A stretch of 64,000 bases of DNA from Streptomyces mobaraensis (GTDB lineage Bacteria; Actinomycetota; Actinomycetes; Streptomycetales; Streptomycetaceae), in the NCBI RefSeq assembly GCF_020099395.1, contig NZ_CP083590.1:744001-808000 (forward strand), written 5' to 3'. The position numbers were made by a program, and so were the translations under genes. Shown piece after piece: positions 25,510 to 34,468 of the stretch (position 1 is its first letter; each line of letters opens with the position of its first letter). A model generated the notes under the pieces. It was given only the letters and a program-made list of their open reading frames with translations, searched no databases and had not been told where the DNA came from.

Positions 25510-26256
25510 TCAGCCGCGGGCGGCCCGGGCGGCGGCCCGGGGCGGGTGGCGCAGAACGCAGTCGCCGCACATGCCGCCGGAGGGCACGCGGTAGTACAGG
25601 CAGCAGGTGGTACGGACGAACTCCGGCCCGGCGGCGGTGGCGCCCAGCCGCCCGGTGCCCGCGAGCAGCGGATGCTCCAGCAGCGCGCGGGCACAGGCGA
25701 CGGCCCGCTCGGCCTCCTCGCCCCGCCCCCGCTCCGCACACCAGGTGTGCAGCACCCGCAGGGCACCGCCGAGCGCCGACCCCGCGTTGCCCCACAGCAC
25801 CCGCGACGAGACGGGGACGGCGTCCCGGAACAGATCGTGCAGCGGCGCGAGGCGCCCCTCGACGACGGTGGCGGCGATCCCGGCCACCGGATCCGTACCG
25901 GACGGCAGGAACGGCACGCCCGGCAGCCACAGATCGTCGGGCGCCGTCAGCAGCGGGTGCCACCGGAGCCCGTCACCGGCGAGGTCCGGCACCCGCCCGA
26001 CGAGCACGGCGGCACCGAGCGCCACCGACAGCAGCCGCCCGGCGACCCCCTGGAACGCCACCGACGCCGCCACCCGCCCCTCCCCCGTCCCCAACCGCCG
26101 CCCCACGGTCTCCACCCGCAGCCGCACGGCCTCCTCCCCCAGCGGCAGATAGCCGCCGGGGCCGGGGCCGGGGCCGAAGCCGGGGCCGCCGAGCTCGTCG
26201 CCATCCGTGCGGAGCGCGAAGAAGGGGCCTACGGCGGCGAGTTCGGCGAGGTGCAT
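25510..26256 (-). CDS. FhuF-like (2Fe-2S) ferric iron reductase
   Basis: 248 aa. The C-terminus has CC-x10-CxxC (CCLYYRVPSGGMCGDC), the cluster-binding signature of FhuF-type siderophore-iron reductases. The body has the family's hydrophobic pattern, with LPLGEEAVRLRVETVG and WGNAGSALGGALRVL. It probably reduces Fe3+ released from siderophores in the cytoplasm. No siderophore transporter is adjacent; it follows convergently on the XRE-cupin gene and precedes the cobalamin-related operon with a 53-bp gap on the same strand, probably as a separate unit. Confidence 0.88.
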   Translation of the reverse strand: MHLAELAAVGPFFALRTDGDELGGPGFGPGPGPGGYLPLGEEAVRLRVETVGRRLGTGEGRVAASVAFQGVAGRLLSVALGAAVLVGRVPDLAGDGLRWHPLLTAPDDLWLPGVPFLPSGTDPVAGIAATVVEGRLAPLHDLFRDAVPVSSRVLWGNAGSALGGALRVLHTWCAERGRGEEAERAVACARALLEHPLLAGTGRLGATAAGPEFVRTTCCLYYRVPSGGMCGDCVLRHPPRAAARAARG

Positions 26257-26309
26257 GGGGCGTACGGTCCTCAGGATGCGGGTCGGGGCGGGGTCGGGTC
26301 AGCGGCGGA

Positions 26310-26801
26310 TCAGAGGGCGGTCCAGGTGAAGGCCACCTTGTCACCCTGCTTGAGCTTGTACTGACAGCCGCCGACGCTCGTCGAGGCGCCGTTGACGGCG
26401 ATGTTCCAGTAGTACTCGTCGTTCCCGGTGTCCTTGGCTATGCGGTTGACGAAGTAATCGTCGAACGACGCGTACCAGGTGCCGTCCCAGGTGAAGCCCT
26501 TCTTCTTGGAGGCGTCGTCGAGGGCGGCGGTGGGCGTGGCGCCCGGGGTCGGGTTCGCCTTGTTGTTGGTGCCGTCGCACTTGTGGGTGCCGCCGGTGGC
26601 GGTGGTGACGTCATGGCCGGTGGTCTTGATGTCACCGCTGAAGAGGACGCCGCTGGAGCCCTTCACCGTGAGGTTGACGGTGATGGGCGCCGGGGCGGCG
26701 GCCTTGGACGTGGCGGCCGTCGCACTGGTGGCGGGCGCGGCGAGGGCCAGCCCGAGGGCGGCCGCGGCGACGAGGGCCTTGCGGGTGAGCGGAGCGATCA
26801 C
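26310..26801 (-). CDS. Secreted DUF4430 (transcobalamin C-terminal-like) protein
   Basis: 163 aa, GTG start with AAAGG upstream. A signal peptide covers ~1-32. The mature part is a DUF4430 domain: ITVNLTVKGSSGVLFSGDIKT, the C-terminal DEYYWNIAVNGASTSVGGCQYKLKQGDKVAFTW, and two Cys likely paired. DUF4430 is related to the small beta domain of animal intrinsic factor and transcobalamin, which closes over cobalamin. It is the last gene of an operon led by a cobalamin riboswitch and follows an alpha/alpha-toroid gene (43-bp gap), the other half of such carriers. No anchor is visible, so it may be free or held by its partner. Confidence 0.85.
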   Translation of the reverse strand: MIAPLTRKALVAAAALGLALAAPATSATAATSKAAAPAPITVNLTVKGSSGVLFSGDIKTTGHDVTTATGGTHKCDGTNNKANPTPGATPTAALDDASKKKGFTWDGTWYASFDDYFVNRIAKDTGNDEYYWNIAVNGASTSVGGCQYKLKQGDKVAFTWTAL

Positions 26802-26844
26802 GGAACGGACCTTTCGTGAGGGGTGGGGGAGGACTGCGGGTGGC

Positions 26845-28350
26845 TCAGACCGCGTCGTCCCGGCGGCGCCGCCGCGACACGACGACGGCGGCCGACCCGG
26901 CGAGCAGCAGCGCGCCCGCGCCGATGGCCACGGGGTACGCCGTGTTCGCACCGGTGCGCGCGAGGCTGCCGCTGGCGTTGTCGGTTCCGGAGCCGGTGCC
27001 GGCGCTGGTGCCGCTGCTCGTGCCGGTACCGGACGACGTGCCGGTGTCGGACGAGGACCCGCCGGTACCACCGGAACCGCCTCCGGTCGTGGTGTCCGAC
27101 GTGGACGTCGCGGTCGCCGTGGGCGTGGCCGTGGCGGTCGCGGTGCCGGTGGGGGCAGGGGTGGTGGTACCGGGGGACGGCGAGGCGGTGCCCGACTTCG
27201 TGGGCTTTCCGGAGGTCGTCGCGGTGGCGCTCGCGGTGTGGGACGGGGTGTCGCCGGGCACGCACCTGGCGGTGGTGGCCTCAGGGTCGTAACGTCGGCC
27301 GTTGATCTCGTCGAAGGGCTTGCCCGCAAGTGCCGGGATGGCCTGAGCGGTGGCTCGCTCGGTGTTGCCGTCGACGACACGCTTTTTCCAGCCGATCGCG
27401 CCGGCACCGTTCTCATCGCAGCCGATCTGGCGGCTGACCAGCCACTTGTTGCCCCTCGCCGCACGGTCGTAACGGTCTCCGGCCAGTAGTGCCTGAACCG
27501 CCAGGGCCGTGGTGTTGGTGTTCCCCGACTTGTCGTCCTGCTGCAACGTCAGGTCCTTGAAACTGCCGTCCGGCTCTTGTCTGGCCTCAAGCCACACGAG
27601 TCCGTCACGGGCATCCGCATCCCGGCCCGCCGCGAACAGGGCCTGAATCGCCATGCCCGTGCTGTCCACATGCGAGTTGCACGCTTTGCCTATGGGGTTG
27701 TCCTTCAGAGCGAGCGGGAACCCCGCACTGCCGCACCGGCTATCCTCGATGAACCTGGCACCGTTCTTGGCCGCGTCGTGCTCGCCGGCCCGCTGCAGGG
27801 CGAGTACGGCGAGGGACTGTCCGAACTGGTTGGAGTAGTCCTCCGCATACCCCTTGAAGCGCCCGTTGGTCTGCTGCGAGTTTTTCAGAAGCTGGATGAG
27901 GTTCCGTCCCCCGAAGTCCGTGGCTGATTCGCCCTCTATTTCCGCCACCAACGCGAGCTTGGCGACCGCCCCGGTATTCACCTTGCTCTTCTTGTCATCG
28001 GCGAACACATAAGAGTCAACCTGCCTTTTCAGCAGATCGGTCGCCTCGGCGGCGGTGGAGCCGGCCGTGCGCGTGGAGGCCAGACCCATCACGATGTCGG
28101 CGATCAGGCCATGATCCGGCTTGTCCGTCTTCTGCGGGTTGGCGGCATCCTTGAGCCTGATGTTCAGCTGCGCGGCCGCCCAGGCCGCCGCCGCCTTCGC
28201 GGGCGACTCGAACTTCATGGCCGCCGGCCGGTTCTCCGCCGGCGCCTCGCCGGCGAAGGCGAGCCCCGCCGTACCGGCGGACAGCAGCGCCGCTCCCACC
28301 AGCGCCAGCGGCAGGGCGGCGCCTCTGCCCGAACGTACGGACTGTGTCAT
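26845..28350 (-). CDS. Wall-anchored alpha/alpha-toroid (prenyltransferase/squalene-oxidase repeat) protein
   Basis: 501 aa from ATG 28350, with GAGGAGAG before it. Signal peptide ~1-33. Residues ~45-370 form an alpha/alpha toroid with repeats such as GQSLAVLALQRAGEH, DSTGMAIQALFAAGRDADA, GLVWLEARQEPDGSFK and TTALAVQALLAG. A Thr/Ser/Gly-rich spacer follows, then LARTG, a hydrophobic helix and RRRRRDD: an LAxTG sorting signal for class E sortase. The same toroid fold forms the large domain of transcobalamin/intrinsic factor. With the DUF4430 gene next door and the riboswitch upstream, a cobalamin-capturing role is inferred. Terpene-cyclase catalytic DxDD was not seen. Confidence 0.88.
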   Translation of the reverse strand: MTQSVRSGRGAALPLALVGAALLSAGTAGLAFAGEAPAENRPAAMKFESPAKAAAAWAAAQLNIRLKDAANPQKTDKPDHGLIADIVMGLASTRTAGSTAAEATDLLKRQVDSYVFADDKKSKVNTGAVAKLALVAEIEGESATDFGGRNLIQLLKNSQQTNGRFKGYAEDYSNQFGQSLAVLALQRAGEHDAAKNGARFIEDSRCGSAGFPLALKDNPIGKACNSHVDSTGMAIQALFAAGRDADARDGLVWLEARQEPDGSFKDLTLQQDDKSGNTNTTALAVQALLAGDRYDRAARGNKWLVSRQIGCDENGAGAIGWKKRVVDGNTERATAQAIPALAGKPFDEINGRRYDPEATTARCVPGDTPSHTASATATTSGKPTKSGTASPSPGTTTPAPTGTATATATPTATATSTSDTTTGGGSGGTGGSSSDTGTSSGTGTSSGTSAGTGSGTDNASGSLARTGANTAYPVAIGAGALLLAGSAAVVVSRRRRRDDAV

Positions 28351-28370
28351 GCGGTTCTCTCCTCGGGAAT

Positions 28371-29678
28371 TCATCGGCGGGACGCCGGAGCAAAAGTGAC
28401 CGGTGCGTCGAACGCCGCCCGGCGGGCGGCGCGGCGCAGCACGGTGAGGACGGCGGGACCCGTGAGCAGGATGGCGACGGTGTTGGTGACGGCTCGGCCG
28501 GTGTCCCAGCCGAAGGTGGACGTGACGAGCGTGAACGCCGCGAAGCGGTGCAGGTTGTCCAGGAGCGGGGCACCCGGCTGGAACGACAGCTGGGTGTCGG
28601 GCCCGGCCGTGAACGGCCAGAACCACATGTTCATCAGGAAGCCGAACCCGTAGGCGACGACGATCCCGTACCCGACGAGCATCGCGATCTCCGCCCGCCC
28701 GGTGACCCGCCTGGGCAGCAGCCCGGCACCGAGCCCGATCCACGCGGACGCGATCATCTGGAACGGCAGCCACGGCCCGACGCCCGCGGTGAGCAGCGCC
28801 GACGCGAAGAGCGACGTGGCGCCGAGGACGAAGCCGAAGCCGGGCCCGAAGACCCGTCCGGCGAGCACGAGCAGGAAGAACACCGTCTCGATGCCCGCCG
28901 TCCCCGCGCCCAGCGGGCGCAGCCCCGCGTTCACGGCCGACAGGACGCCGAGCATCGCGAGCGCCTTGGTGTCGATGCCCCCGGAGGCCATCTCCGCCAG
29001 GACGACGGCGAGCAGCACCGGCATCGCGACGACGAAGACCAGCGGCGCGTCGGCGGTGTGTGCCATGCCTCCGGTGCGCGGTTCGGCCGAGCCGAACAAC
29101 GGCCAGAAGAACATGGCGAGTCCGGCGAGGCTCGCCAGCGTCAGGACGAGGCCGCTGCGGAACCGGATGCGGATGACGGGCGCACGGCGGGCGGGCCGGG
29201 CGGCGGCGCGCGTGCCGCCGGTCGCGTCCGGGCGGACGGCGGCGGCGTCCCGCCCGGCCTTCGCGGGCGCGGCAGGACGGATGGGTCCGTCGTCCGCACC
29301 GCCCTTTCGCGTCGGGCCGGTCGGCGCCGTTCCACCGGTGGCAGCGGACGGCTCGGCGGTCACCGGTGCGGGCCCGCCGCCCCGCACGTCCGCGCCCGCG
29401 ACGGTGCCGCCCGCGGCCCGCGCTCCGGCGGGAACGCCGTCTGCCGCGGGTACTGCGGCGGTCATGCCGTCTCCCCTGTCTCCTGTGTCTGCCGTGTCTC
29501 CCGTGTATGCGGAAGCCGTACCGCCGTACGGTTCGGCTCCGGGGGCCCGGTCATGGGAGCCGGCGGCCCGACGCTTCCCGGGTCCGCCCGACCTCCCGCG
29601 CCGAGTGCCCCGGCCGTCGCTCCCTTCGGGGAACGCGCCCGCACCAGCCGCCTCGTAGGCCACGTCCTCCCCGCTCAC
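28371..29678 (-). CDS. ECF transporter S component (predicted corrinoid-specific)
   Basis: Up to 435 aa. GTG 29678 overlaps the stop of the ATPase gene (GTGA) and has GGAGG upstream; an ATG at 29465 with a good ribosome site would give 364 aa and remains possible. The N-terminal ~170 residues are low-complexity Ala/Gly/Pro. The core has six hydrophobic segments, starting FRSGLVLTLASLAGLAMFFW and including a VNAGLRPLGAGTAGIETVFFLL loop and FGFLMNMWFWPF, typical of S components of energy-coupling-factor transporters. It should bind substrate in the membrane; cobalamin or a precursor is inferred from the riboswitch and neighbours. Confidence 0.88.
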   Translation of the reverse strand: MSGEDVAYEAAGAGAFPEGSDGRGTRRGRSGGPGKRRAAGSHDRAPGAEPYGGTASAYTGDTADTGDRGDGMTAAVPAADGVPAGARAAGGTVAGADVRGGGPAPVTAEPSAATGGTAPTGPTRKGGADDGPIRPAAPAKAGRDAAAVRPDATGGTRAAARPARRAPVIRIRFRSGLVLTLASLAGLAMFFWPLFGSAEPRTGGMAHTADAPLVFVVAMPVLLAVVLAEMASGGIDTKALAMLGVLSAVNAGLRPLGAGTAGIETVFFLLVLAGRVFGPGFGFVLGATSLFASALLTAGVGPWLPFQMIASAWIGLGAGLLPRRVTGRAEIAMLVGYGIVVAYGFGFLMNMWFWPFTAGPDTQLSFQPGAPLLDNLHRFAAFTLVTSTFGWDTGRAVTNTVAILLTGPAVLTVLRRAARRAAFDAPVTFAPASRR

Positions 29679-31339
29679 GCCCCCACCCCCTCCGCCGCGA
29701 CCGGCCGGCCGGCGGGTGCCAGGGCCGCCGCCACCTGCTCGACCGTCAGCCACGCCTGCGGCGCCAGCACCTTGGCCACCTGCGGCGCGAACGCCGGGGA
29801 GGCGACGATCACGTCGGCCGTCGGCCCGTCGGCGACGATCTCGCCCTCGGCCGCGATCAGGACGCGGTCCGCCGTACGGGCCGCGAACTCGACGTCGTGC
29901 GTGGCGACGACCACCGCGCGGCCCTCGTCGGCGAGGCGCCGCACCAGGGCCGTGAAACGTTCCTTCGCGGGCAGATCCAGCCCCCGCGTCGGCTCGTCCA
30001 GCAGCACCGCGCGCGGCGCGGCGGCGAGTTGGACGGCGAGGACGAGGGCGAGCCGCTGTCCTTCGGACAGGTCGCGGGGGTGCCGGGTGCCGGGGATGCC
30101 GGGGGCCAGGTCGTCGAGGAGGGTGCGCGCGGTGCCCGGCGCGGTGCCGGACTCCTGGTCGGCCTGGGCGCATTCCGCGTCCACGCTCTCCAGGTACAGC
30201 AGGTCGCTCGCCGTCTGCGGCACCAGCCCGACCAGGCCGCGCGCCTTCCGCGCCGGGACGCGGCCCGGGTCCGTACCGTCCACGTCGACCCGGCCGGAGC
30301 GGCGGGGGCCGGACCCCTGGAGCGCCCACAGCAGCGAGGACTTGCCCGATCCGTTGCGGCCCATCAGCGCGACGACCTCACCGGCCGCCAGGTCCACGGA
30401 CATCCCCCTGACCGCCCGCACGGATCCGTAGCCGACGACGACATCCCGGGCCGCGAGGACGGTCTCACGCACAGCGTCGGCTCTCCCTCCCCCGGCGCCC
30501 GGTGGCGTGACCGCCCCCGGCGCCCGTCCGGCCAGGCGCTCCCGCAGCGGCCCGGCCAGGCGGCGGGCGTCGCGGACGGAGAGGGGGAGCGGGTCCCAGC
30601 CGGCGAGGCGGCCGAGGCGGACCACCGGCGGGGCCACATCGGCGTCGCGGACGGCCTCGGCCGGGGTGCCGACGGCCACCCGGCCGTCGCCGGGCAGGTG
30701 GACGACCCGGTCGGCGTACTGCAGGACGCGCTCCAGCCGGTGCTCGGCGATCAGCACGGTGGTGCCGAGGTCGTGGACGAGCCGGGTGATCGCGGCCAGG
30801 ACCTCCTCCGCCGCGGTGGGATCGAGCGCCGACGTCGGCTCGTCGAGGACGAGGACGCGCGGATGCCGGGTGAGGACGGAACCGATGGCGACCCGCTGCT
30901 GCTGCCCGCCGGAGAGGGTGCGGAGGGCGCGGTGCCGCAGGGGGGCGATGCCGAGCAGGTCGAGGGTCTCCTCGACGCGTTTGCGCATGACGTCGGCCGG
31001 GGTGCCCAACTGTTCCATGCCGTAGGCGAGTTCCTCCTCGACGGTGTCGGTGACGAACCCGGCGAGCGGGTCCTGGCCGACGACGCCGACGAGGTGCGCG
31101 AGCTCCTGCGGCGGCGCCTCCCGCGTGGAGACGCCCGCGACGGTCACCTCACCGCTCAGGTGCCCGCCGGTGAAGTGCGGGACGAGGCCGTTGACGGCAC
31201 CGAGGAGGGTGGACTTGCCGACGCCCGTACGGCCGGTGACCAGGCAGAGTTCCCCCTCGGGCAGGTGCAGGCGGACGTCGCGCAGCGTGGGCCGGTCGGC
31301 CCCGGTGTAGGTGACGGTGACGTCGTCGAAGGTGATCAC
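29675..31339 (-). CDS. Fused ECF transporter ATPases (EcfA-EcfA')
   Basis: 554 aa with two ABC domains in one chain. Domain 1: Walker A GRTGVGKST, signature LSGGQQQRV, Walker B VLVLDEPTSALD, H-loop AEHRLE. Domain 2 (from ~285): GRNGSGKSS, LSEGQRLAL, AVLLDEPTRGLD, THDVEF. Many ECF systems encode two separate ATPases; this fusion fixes the heterodimer. GTG 31339 overlaps the EcfT stop by GTGA. It drives the S component encoded next by hydrolysing ATP. All catalytic motifs are intact. Confidence 0.94.
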   Translation of the reverse strand: MITFDDVTVTYTGADRPTLRDVRLHLPEGELCLVTGRTGVGKSTLLGAVNGLVPHFTGGHLSGEVTVAGVSTREAPPQELAHLVGVVGQDPLAGFVTDTVEEELAYGMEQLGTPADVMRKRVEETLDLLGIAPLRHRALRTLSGGQQQRVAIGSVLTRHPRVLVLDEPTSALDPTAAEEVLAAITRLVHDLGTTVLIAEHRLERVLQYADRVVHLPGDGRVAVGTPAEAVRDADVAPPVVRLGRLAGWDPLPLSVRDARRLAGPLRERLAGRAPGAVTPPGAGGGRADAVRETVLAARDVVVGYGSVRAVRGMSVDLAAGEVVALMGRNGSGKSSLLWALQGSGPRRSGRVDVDGTDPGRVPARKARGLVGLVPQTASDLLYLESVDAECAQADQESGTAPGTARTLLDDLAPGIPGTRHPRDLSEGQRLALVLAVQLAAAPRAVLLDEPTRGLDLPAKERFTALVRRLADEGRAVVVATHDVEFAARTADRVLIAAEGEIVADGPTADVIVASPAFAPQVAKVLAPQAWLTVEQVAAALAPAGRPVAAEGVGA

Positions 31340-32718
31340 GCGAGCGCCTCCCGCGCGGAAGGCCCGCCGCCGGCGGCGGCACGCTCGGCGGGCTCCTCGC
31401 GTGGGCCGGGCGCCGTCGCGGATCCGTCCGGCGCCGCGGATCCGTCCCTCCGTACGGGCTCCCCCGCGCTCAGGCCCCGGCCGGGCGCCGCTCCCCCGGC
31501 CGTCCCACTTCCGGCGGCCCGGTCCTCGGACGGATCCGGGCCGTTCGTCCGCTCGCCACCACTCGGCACCGACCCGGACTCCGGCCCGGGCTCCCCCGGG
31601 ACGGCCCCCGGCGCCGCCGGTGCCAGCCACGCCGGGAGGGCGCCGACGAGGATCGCGGCGACGGGCAGCGGGCCCGCCTCCGGCCAGGTGAGCGGGGAGA
31701 GCGGCGGGTAGAGGTCGGCGGCGTCCGCGCGGGACGCCAGGTACAGCAGGGCGCCCGTGGCGATGCCGGAGCCGGCGACGAGGAACTCGGCGGCCCGCCA
31801 GCGGTCGGGCCGGTAGCGGCTGCGCCCGGCCCGCAGGCCGCCGACGACGAAGCCCAGGACGGCGACGGCGAGTCCGCCCAGCAGCAGCGGCACGCCCAGC
31901 CGGCGCGGGGTGTCGGAGCCGAGGACGCCGTAGAGCCCCGCGCAGACGCCGAGCAGCCCGGCGACGACGAGGGCACCGGACAGCCGGCGGGGTCCCGGCG
32001 CAGAGCGGCCGGCGCGGCCGGTGCTGCCGTAGCCGTGCGAGGCCATGGCGGCGGCCAGGGCCAGGGAGCGGTTGAGGGCGTCCTCCAGGACCGGGATGAC
32101 GATGCCGCGCAGGGCGCGCGGACCGCGCTGCCGGCCGCCCCGCAGGGCCCGAGCGCGGCGGACGCGCTGGACGCTCTCGACGAGCTGGGGTGCCACGGTC
32201 AGGGCCACGACGACGGCGGTGCCGATCTCGTACAGGGCGCCGGGCAGCGCCTTGAGCATCCGTTTGGGGTTGGCCAGGGCGTTGGCGGCGCCGACGCAGA
32301 CGACCATGGCGGCGAGCCGGAGCCCGTCGTAGACGCCGCCGAGCACCTGTTCGGCGGCCACCGGGCCGAACAGCCGGATGCCGGCGGCCCAGTGCGGCAG
32401 CGGCACCTCCGGCAGGGTGAACAGGACGTGCTCCCCTTGGCCGCCGCCGAAGACCACGCGGAAGACGACGCGCGAGACCACGATGAACGCGCCGAGCGTC
32501 AGGTACATGGGGAAGGCGAGCGCCCACGGGTTGTCCCCGCGCCGGCGGACGACGACGCAGCCCGCCGCCGCGACGAGGAGCGCCAGCAGCAGCGGGTTGG
32601 AGGTGCGTCCGGCGGCGGCCGCCAGGCCCAGGGCCCATAGCCACCACGCGCCCGGGTGCAGGGCGCGTGGCAGGACCAGCGGGGCGCGGAGGACGCCGCG
32701 AGGGCGTGCGGACATCAC
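31336..32718 (-). CDS. CbiQ-family ECF transporter T component (EcfT)
   Basis: 460 aa, GTG overlapping the previous stop. Hydrophobic segments span residues ~15-115 and ~255-345. The T-component helices carry the coupling motifs MLKALPGALYEIGTAVVVALTVAPQLV...RRARALRG and a later AMASHGYGSTGR, equivalent to the two A-R-G-type motifs that contact the ATPases. A ~100-residue disordered Pro/Gly/Ser tail follows. It is the membrane scaffold joining EcfA-EcfA' to the S component. CbiQ-type proteins serve cobalt/cobalamin and other micronutrients; riboswitch control points to the former. Confidence 0.92.
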   Translation of the reverse strand: MMSARPRGVLRAPLVLPRALHPGAWWLWALGLAAAAGRTSNPLLLALLVAAAGCVVVRRRGDNPWALAFPMYLTLGAFIVVSRVVFRVVFGGGQGEHVLFTLPEVPLPHWAAGIRLFGPVAAEQVLGGVYDGLRLAAMVVCVGAANALANPKRMLKALPGALYEIGTAVVVALTVAPQLVESVQRVRRARALRGGRQRGPRALRGIVIPVLEDALNRSLALAAAMASHGYGSTGRAGRSAPGPRRLSGALVVAGLLGVCAGLYGVLGSDTPRRLGVPLLLGGLAVAVLGFVVGGLRAGRSRYRPDRWRAAEFLVAGSGIATGALLYLASRADAADLYPPLSPLTWPEAGPLPVAAILVGALPAWLAPAAPGAVPGEPGPESGSVPSGGERTNGPDPSEDRAAGSGTAGGAAPGRGLSAGEPVRRDGSAAPDGSATAPGPREEPAERAAAGGGPSAREALA

Positions 32719-33845
32719 GATGCGCTGTCACCTCGTGCGGCCCGCTTGCGGCGCCAGGCGGTGACGGACGCGGAACCGGCGAGTCCGGCCGCGGCGGCGG
32801 CCACCAGGATCGTGCCGACGGGCACACCACCGCCGCCGTCCGAGCCGTGCGCGACGGTCCGCGTGCTGTCGGCGGACGTGCGCTTGCCGTCGTCCTCGCC
32901 GCCGGTCCAGTCGGCGGCCTCGGTGGGCGTGTCCTGGGGGCCCGGGGTGCGCTCGTCCGCCGTCCCGGGTGTGGCCGGGCCGGAGGGGGCGGGGGCCGCC
33001 GGGCCGGTGGGGCCGCTTCCGGGTGCGGAGGGACGGCTTGAGCCCGGGTCGCGGCGGTCACCGGAGCCACCGCTCCCGGCCGCCGATCCACCACCGCCTA
33101 CGGAACCACTGGTTCCGGAGGAACGCCCGCCACCCGGACCCCCGTTGGCCGGAGCGCCGTCGCCCGGCCCACCCTTCCCCGGACCGCTGCCGCCCGGACC
33201 GCTGCCGCCCGGGGCACCGACGCCGCCTCCCCCGCCGCCCGCCGGGCGTCCGGAATCGCCGCCACCCGGCTGGGGCTGCGGTTGCCGCTGAGGCGGCCGG
33301 GGCTCTCCCTGCGGCGGTGCGGGCGTTCCCGGGCGCCGGGGCGCCACCCGGGGCGCGGGTGCTCCGCCCGCCTCCTGGTCCAGCGAGAACGACCAGCCCT
33401 CGAAACTCCCCGGAGGCGGCGTGCGGTTGGCGACACCCCACTGGCTGTACGTCCAGCGGCCGTCGTTCGGCGCGTGCCAGTAGGACCAGTACGCGCTGGC
33501 GGGCGGCGTGTCCGCGCAGGACTCCCGGCGCGGCTCGGGTTTGCTCTCGATGCGGCAGACGAAGCCCTCGCCCCACCGGAGGGTCCCGGCGATCCGGAAT
33601 CCGGCGTTCTTCAGGGCGGTCAGTCCGGTGGACTGGCTGCCGGGCGCGCAGCGGACGATCGTGCTGCCGCCGAGCCCCTGGAAGTCGACGACGACGGTGA
33701 CCCCGTCGCCGTCGGGACAGAAGCCGGGCCTGCCGCGGCCGGTGTCCACGGCGGCGGCGTCGCCCGCGGTGGCGAGCCCGGAGGCGACGGAAGCGGCGGC
33801 CAGCGCCAGTGCGGCCACCGACGCGCGTATCCGACCGGCCATCAA
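32715..33845 (-). CDS. Membrane-anchored secreted protein at the head of the cobalamin operon
   Basis: 376 aa. Signal peptide ~1-33. A globular part (~36-155) has VTVVVDFQGLGGSTIVRC and ASAYWSYWHAPNDGRWTYSQWGV, recalling DUF4430-like beta domains, with four Cys likely forming disulfides. A long Gly/Pro/Ser spacer (~160-335) leads to one C-terminal TM helix (VPVGTILVAAAAAGLAG) and a basic tail. It is thus displayed outside, tethered to the membrane. It is the first gene after the cobalamin riboswitch and overlaps EcfT by GTGA, so it may hand a corrinoid to the ECF transporter (inference). Confidence 0.8.
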   Translation of the reverse strand: MMAGRIRASVAALALAAASVASGLATAGDAAAVDTGRGRPGFCPDGDGVTVVVDFQGLGGSTIVRCAPGSQSTGLTALKNAGFRIAGTLRWGEGFVCRIESKPEPRRESCADTPPASAYWSYWHAPNDGRWTYSQWGVANRTPPPGSFEGWSFSLDQEAGGAPAPRVAPRRPGTPAPPQGEPRPPQRQPQPQPGGGDSGRPAGGGGGGVGAPGGSGPGGSGPGKGGPGDGAPANGGPGGGRSSGTSGSVGGGGSAAGSGGSGDRRDPGSSRPSAPGSGPTGPAAPAPSGPATPGTADERTPGPQDTPTEAADWTGGEDDGKRTSADSTRTVAHGSDGGGGVPVGTILVAAAAAGLAGSASVTAWRRKRAARGDSAS

Positions 33846-33959
33846 ACGCCCTTCGTTGGGGCCCGCGCCCGGGCCCGCGGGCCCGCGCGGCCCCCCGCCG
33901 GTGGTCCGGACGGAGACCGGACCCGGGCCGGAAGCCGGAGGATCGAGGGCTCAGGGCTC

Positions 33960-34125
33960 CACGCTGCAGACCGTGACAGTGGGAAGCGGTACCGCGGCGC
34001 GCCGGGCGGTCCGGCTCGCGGGTCCGCCGGCCTTCGAAGATCGCCGCCCGGCTGGGCTCCGCTCACGGTTGCAGGTCAGCGCCGGTCTTCCACCGGCTTT
34101 CCCCGAGTGCGCCGCTCATTCGGTT
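33960..34125 (-). promoter_or_regulatory. Cobalamin riboswitch before the ECF/transcobalamin-like operon
   Basis: Read on the minus strand the leader contains the cobalamin-aptamer core in order: GGGGAAAGCCGGTG (34104-34091), CCGGCGCTGACCTGCAACCG (about 34084-34065), GAGCCGGACCGCCCGG (B12-box position) and GCTTCCCACTGTCACGG (33987-33971), corresponding to the 3' CCACTG segment. Spacing and order fit the class. It ends about 115-130 nt before the first start codon, so AdoCbl binding should turn down the whole six-gene operon. Whether control is transcriptional or translational cannot be told. Confidence 0.87.
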
Positions 34126-34468
34126 GTCGTCGGACGAGGACGCCGTTCCCGTGCGGAGGACAGCGTCCCCGCGCGGAGCCGACACTCCGTCAATTGTTCG
34201 AACTGGTCGCCGGTACTGTACACCGGCCCCACCTCCCGAGGCACCGGCATTCCCCGCCGTACACCGGCAGTTCGCCCGTCCCGCACCTCCCCCGCGCCCG
34301 CCGGTCACCGGCCGTCGCGGTGCGGCCCGCCGGGCGGCCGGAACACCACGCCCACCACGCGGCGCATCCTTGACTCACCGCCCCTCGGCGACGAGCCTCC
34401 CTGAGAGTGATGCGGAGGCGCCGGGAGCGCGCCGACCCTCTTCCGCCGGCACGCGAGGGACGTGGACG

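Noticed and set aside
26845..28350. Terpene cyclase
   Set aside because: The toroid repeats would allow it, but the protein is exported, has an LAxTG anchor and no DxDD or DDxxD catalytic motif was seen.
28344..30431. Long open frame on the plus strand opposite the ECF S and ATPase genes
   Set aside because: It is Arg/Pro/Ala-rich, lacks a ribosome site and any motif, and runs antisense to genes with complete ABC and membrane signatures; high-GC DNA produces such frames routinely.
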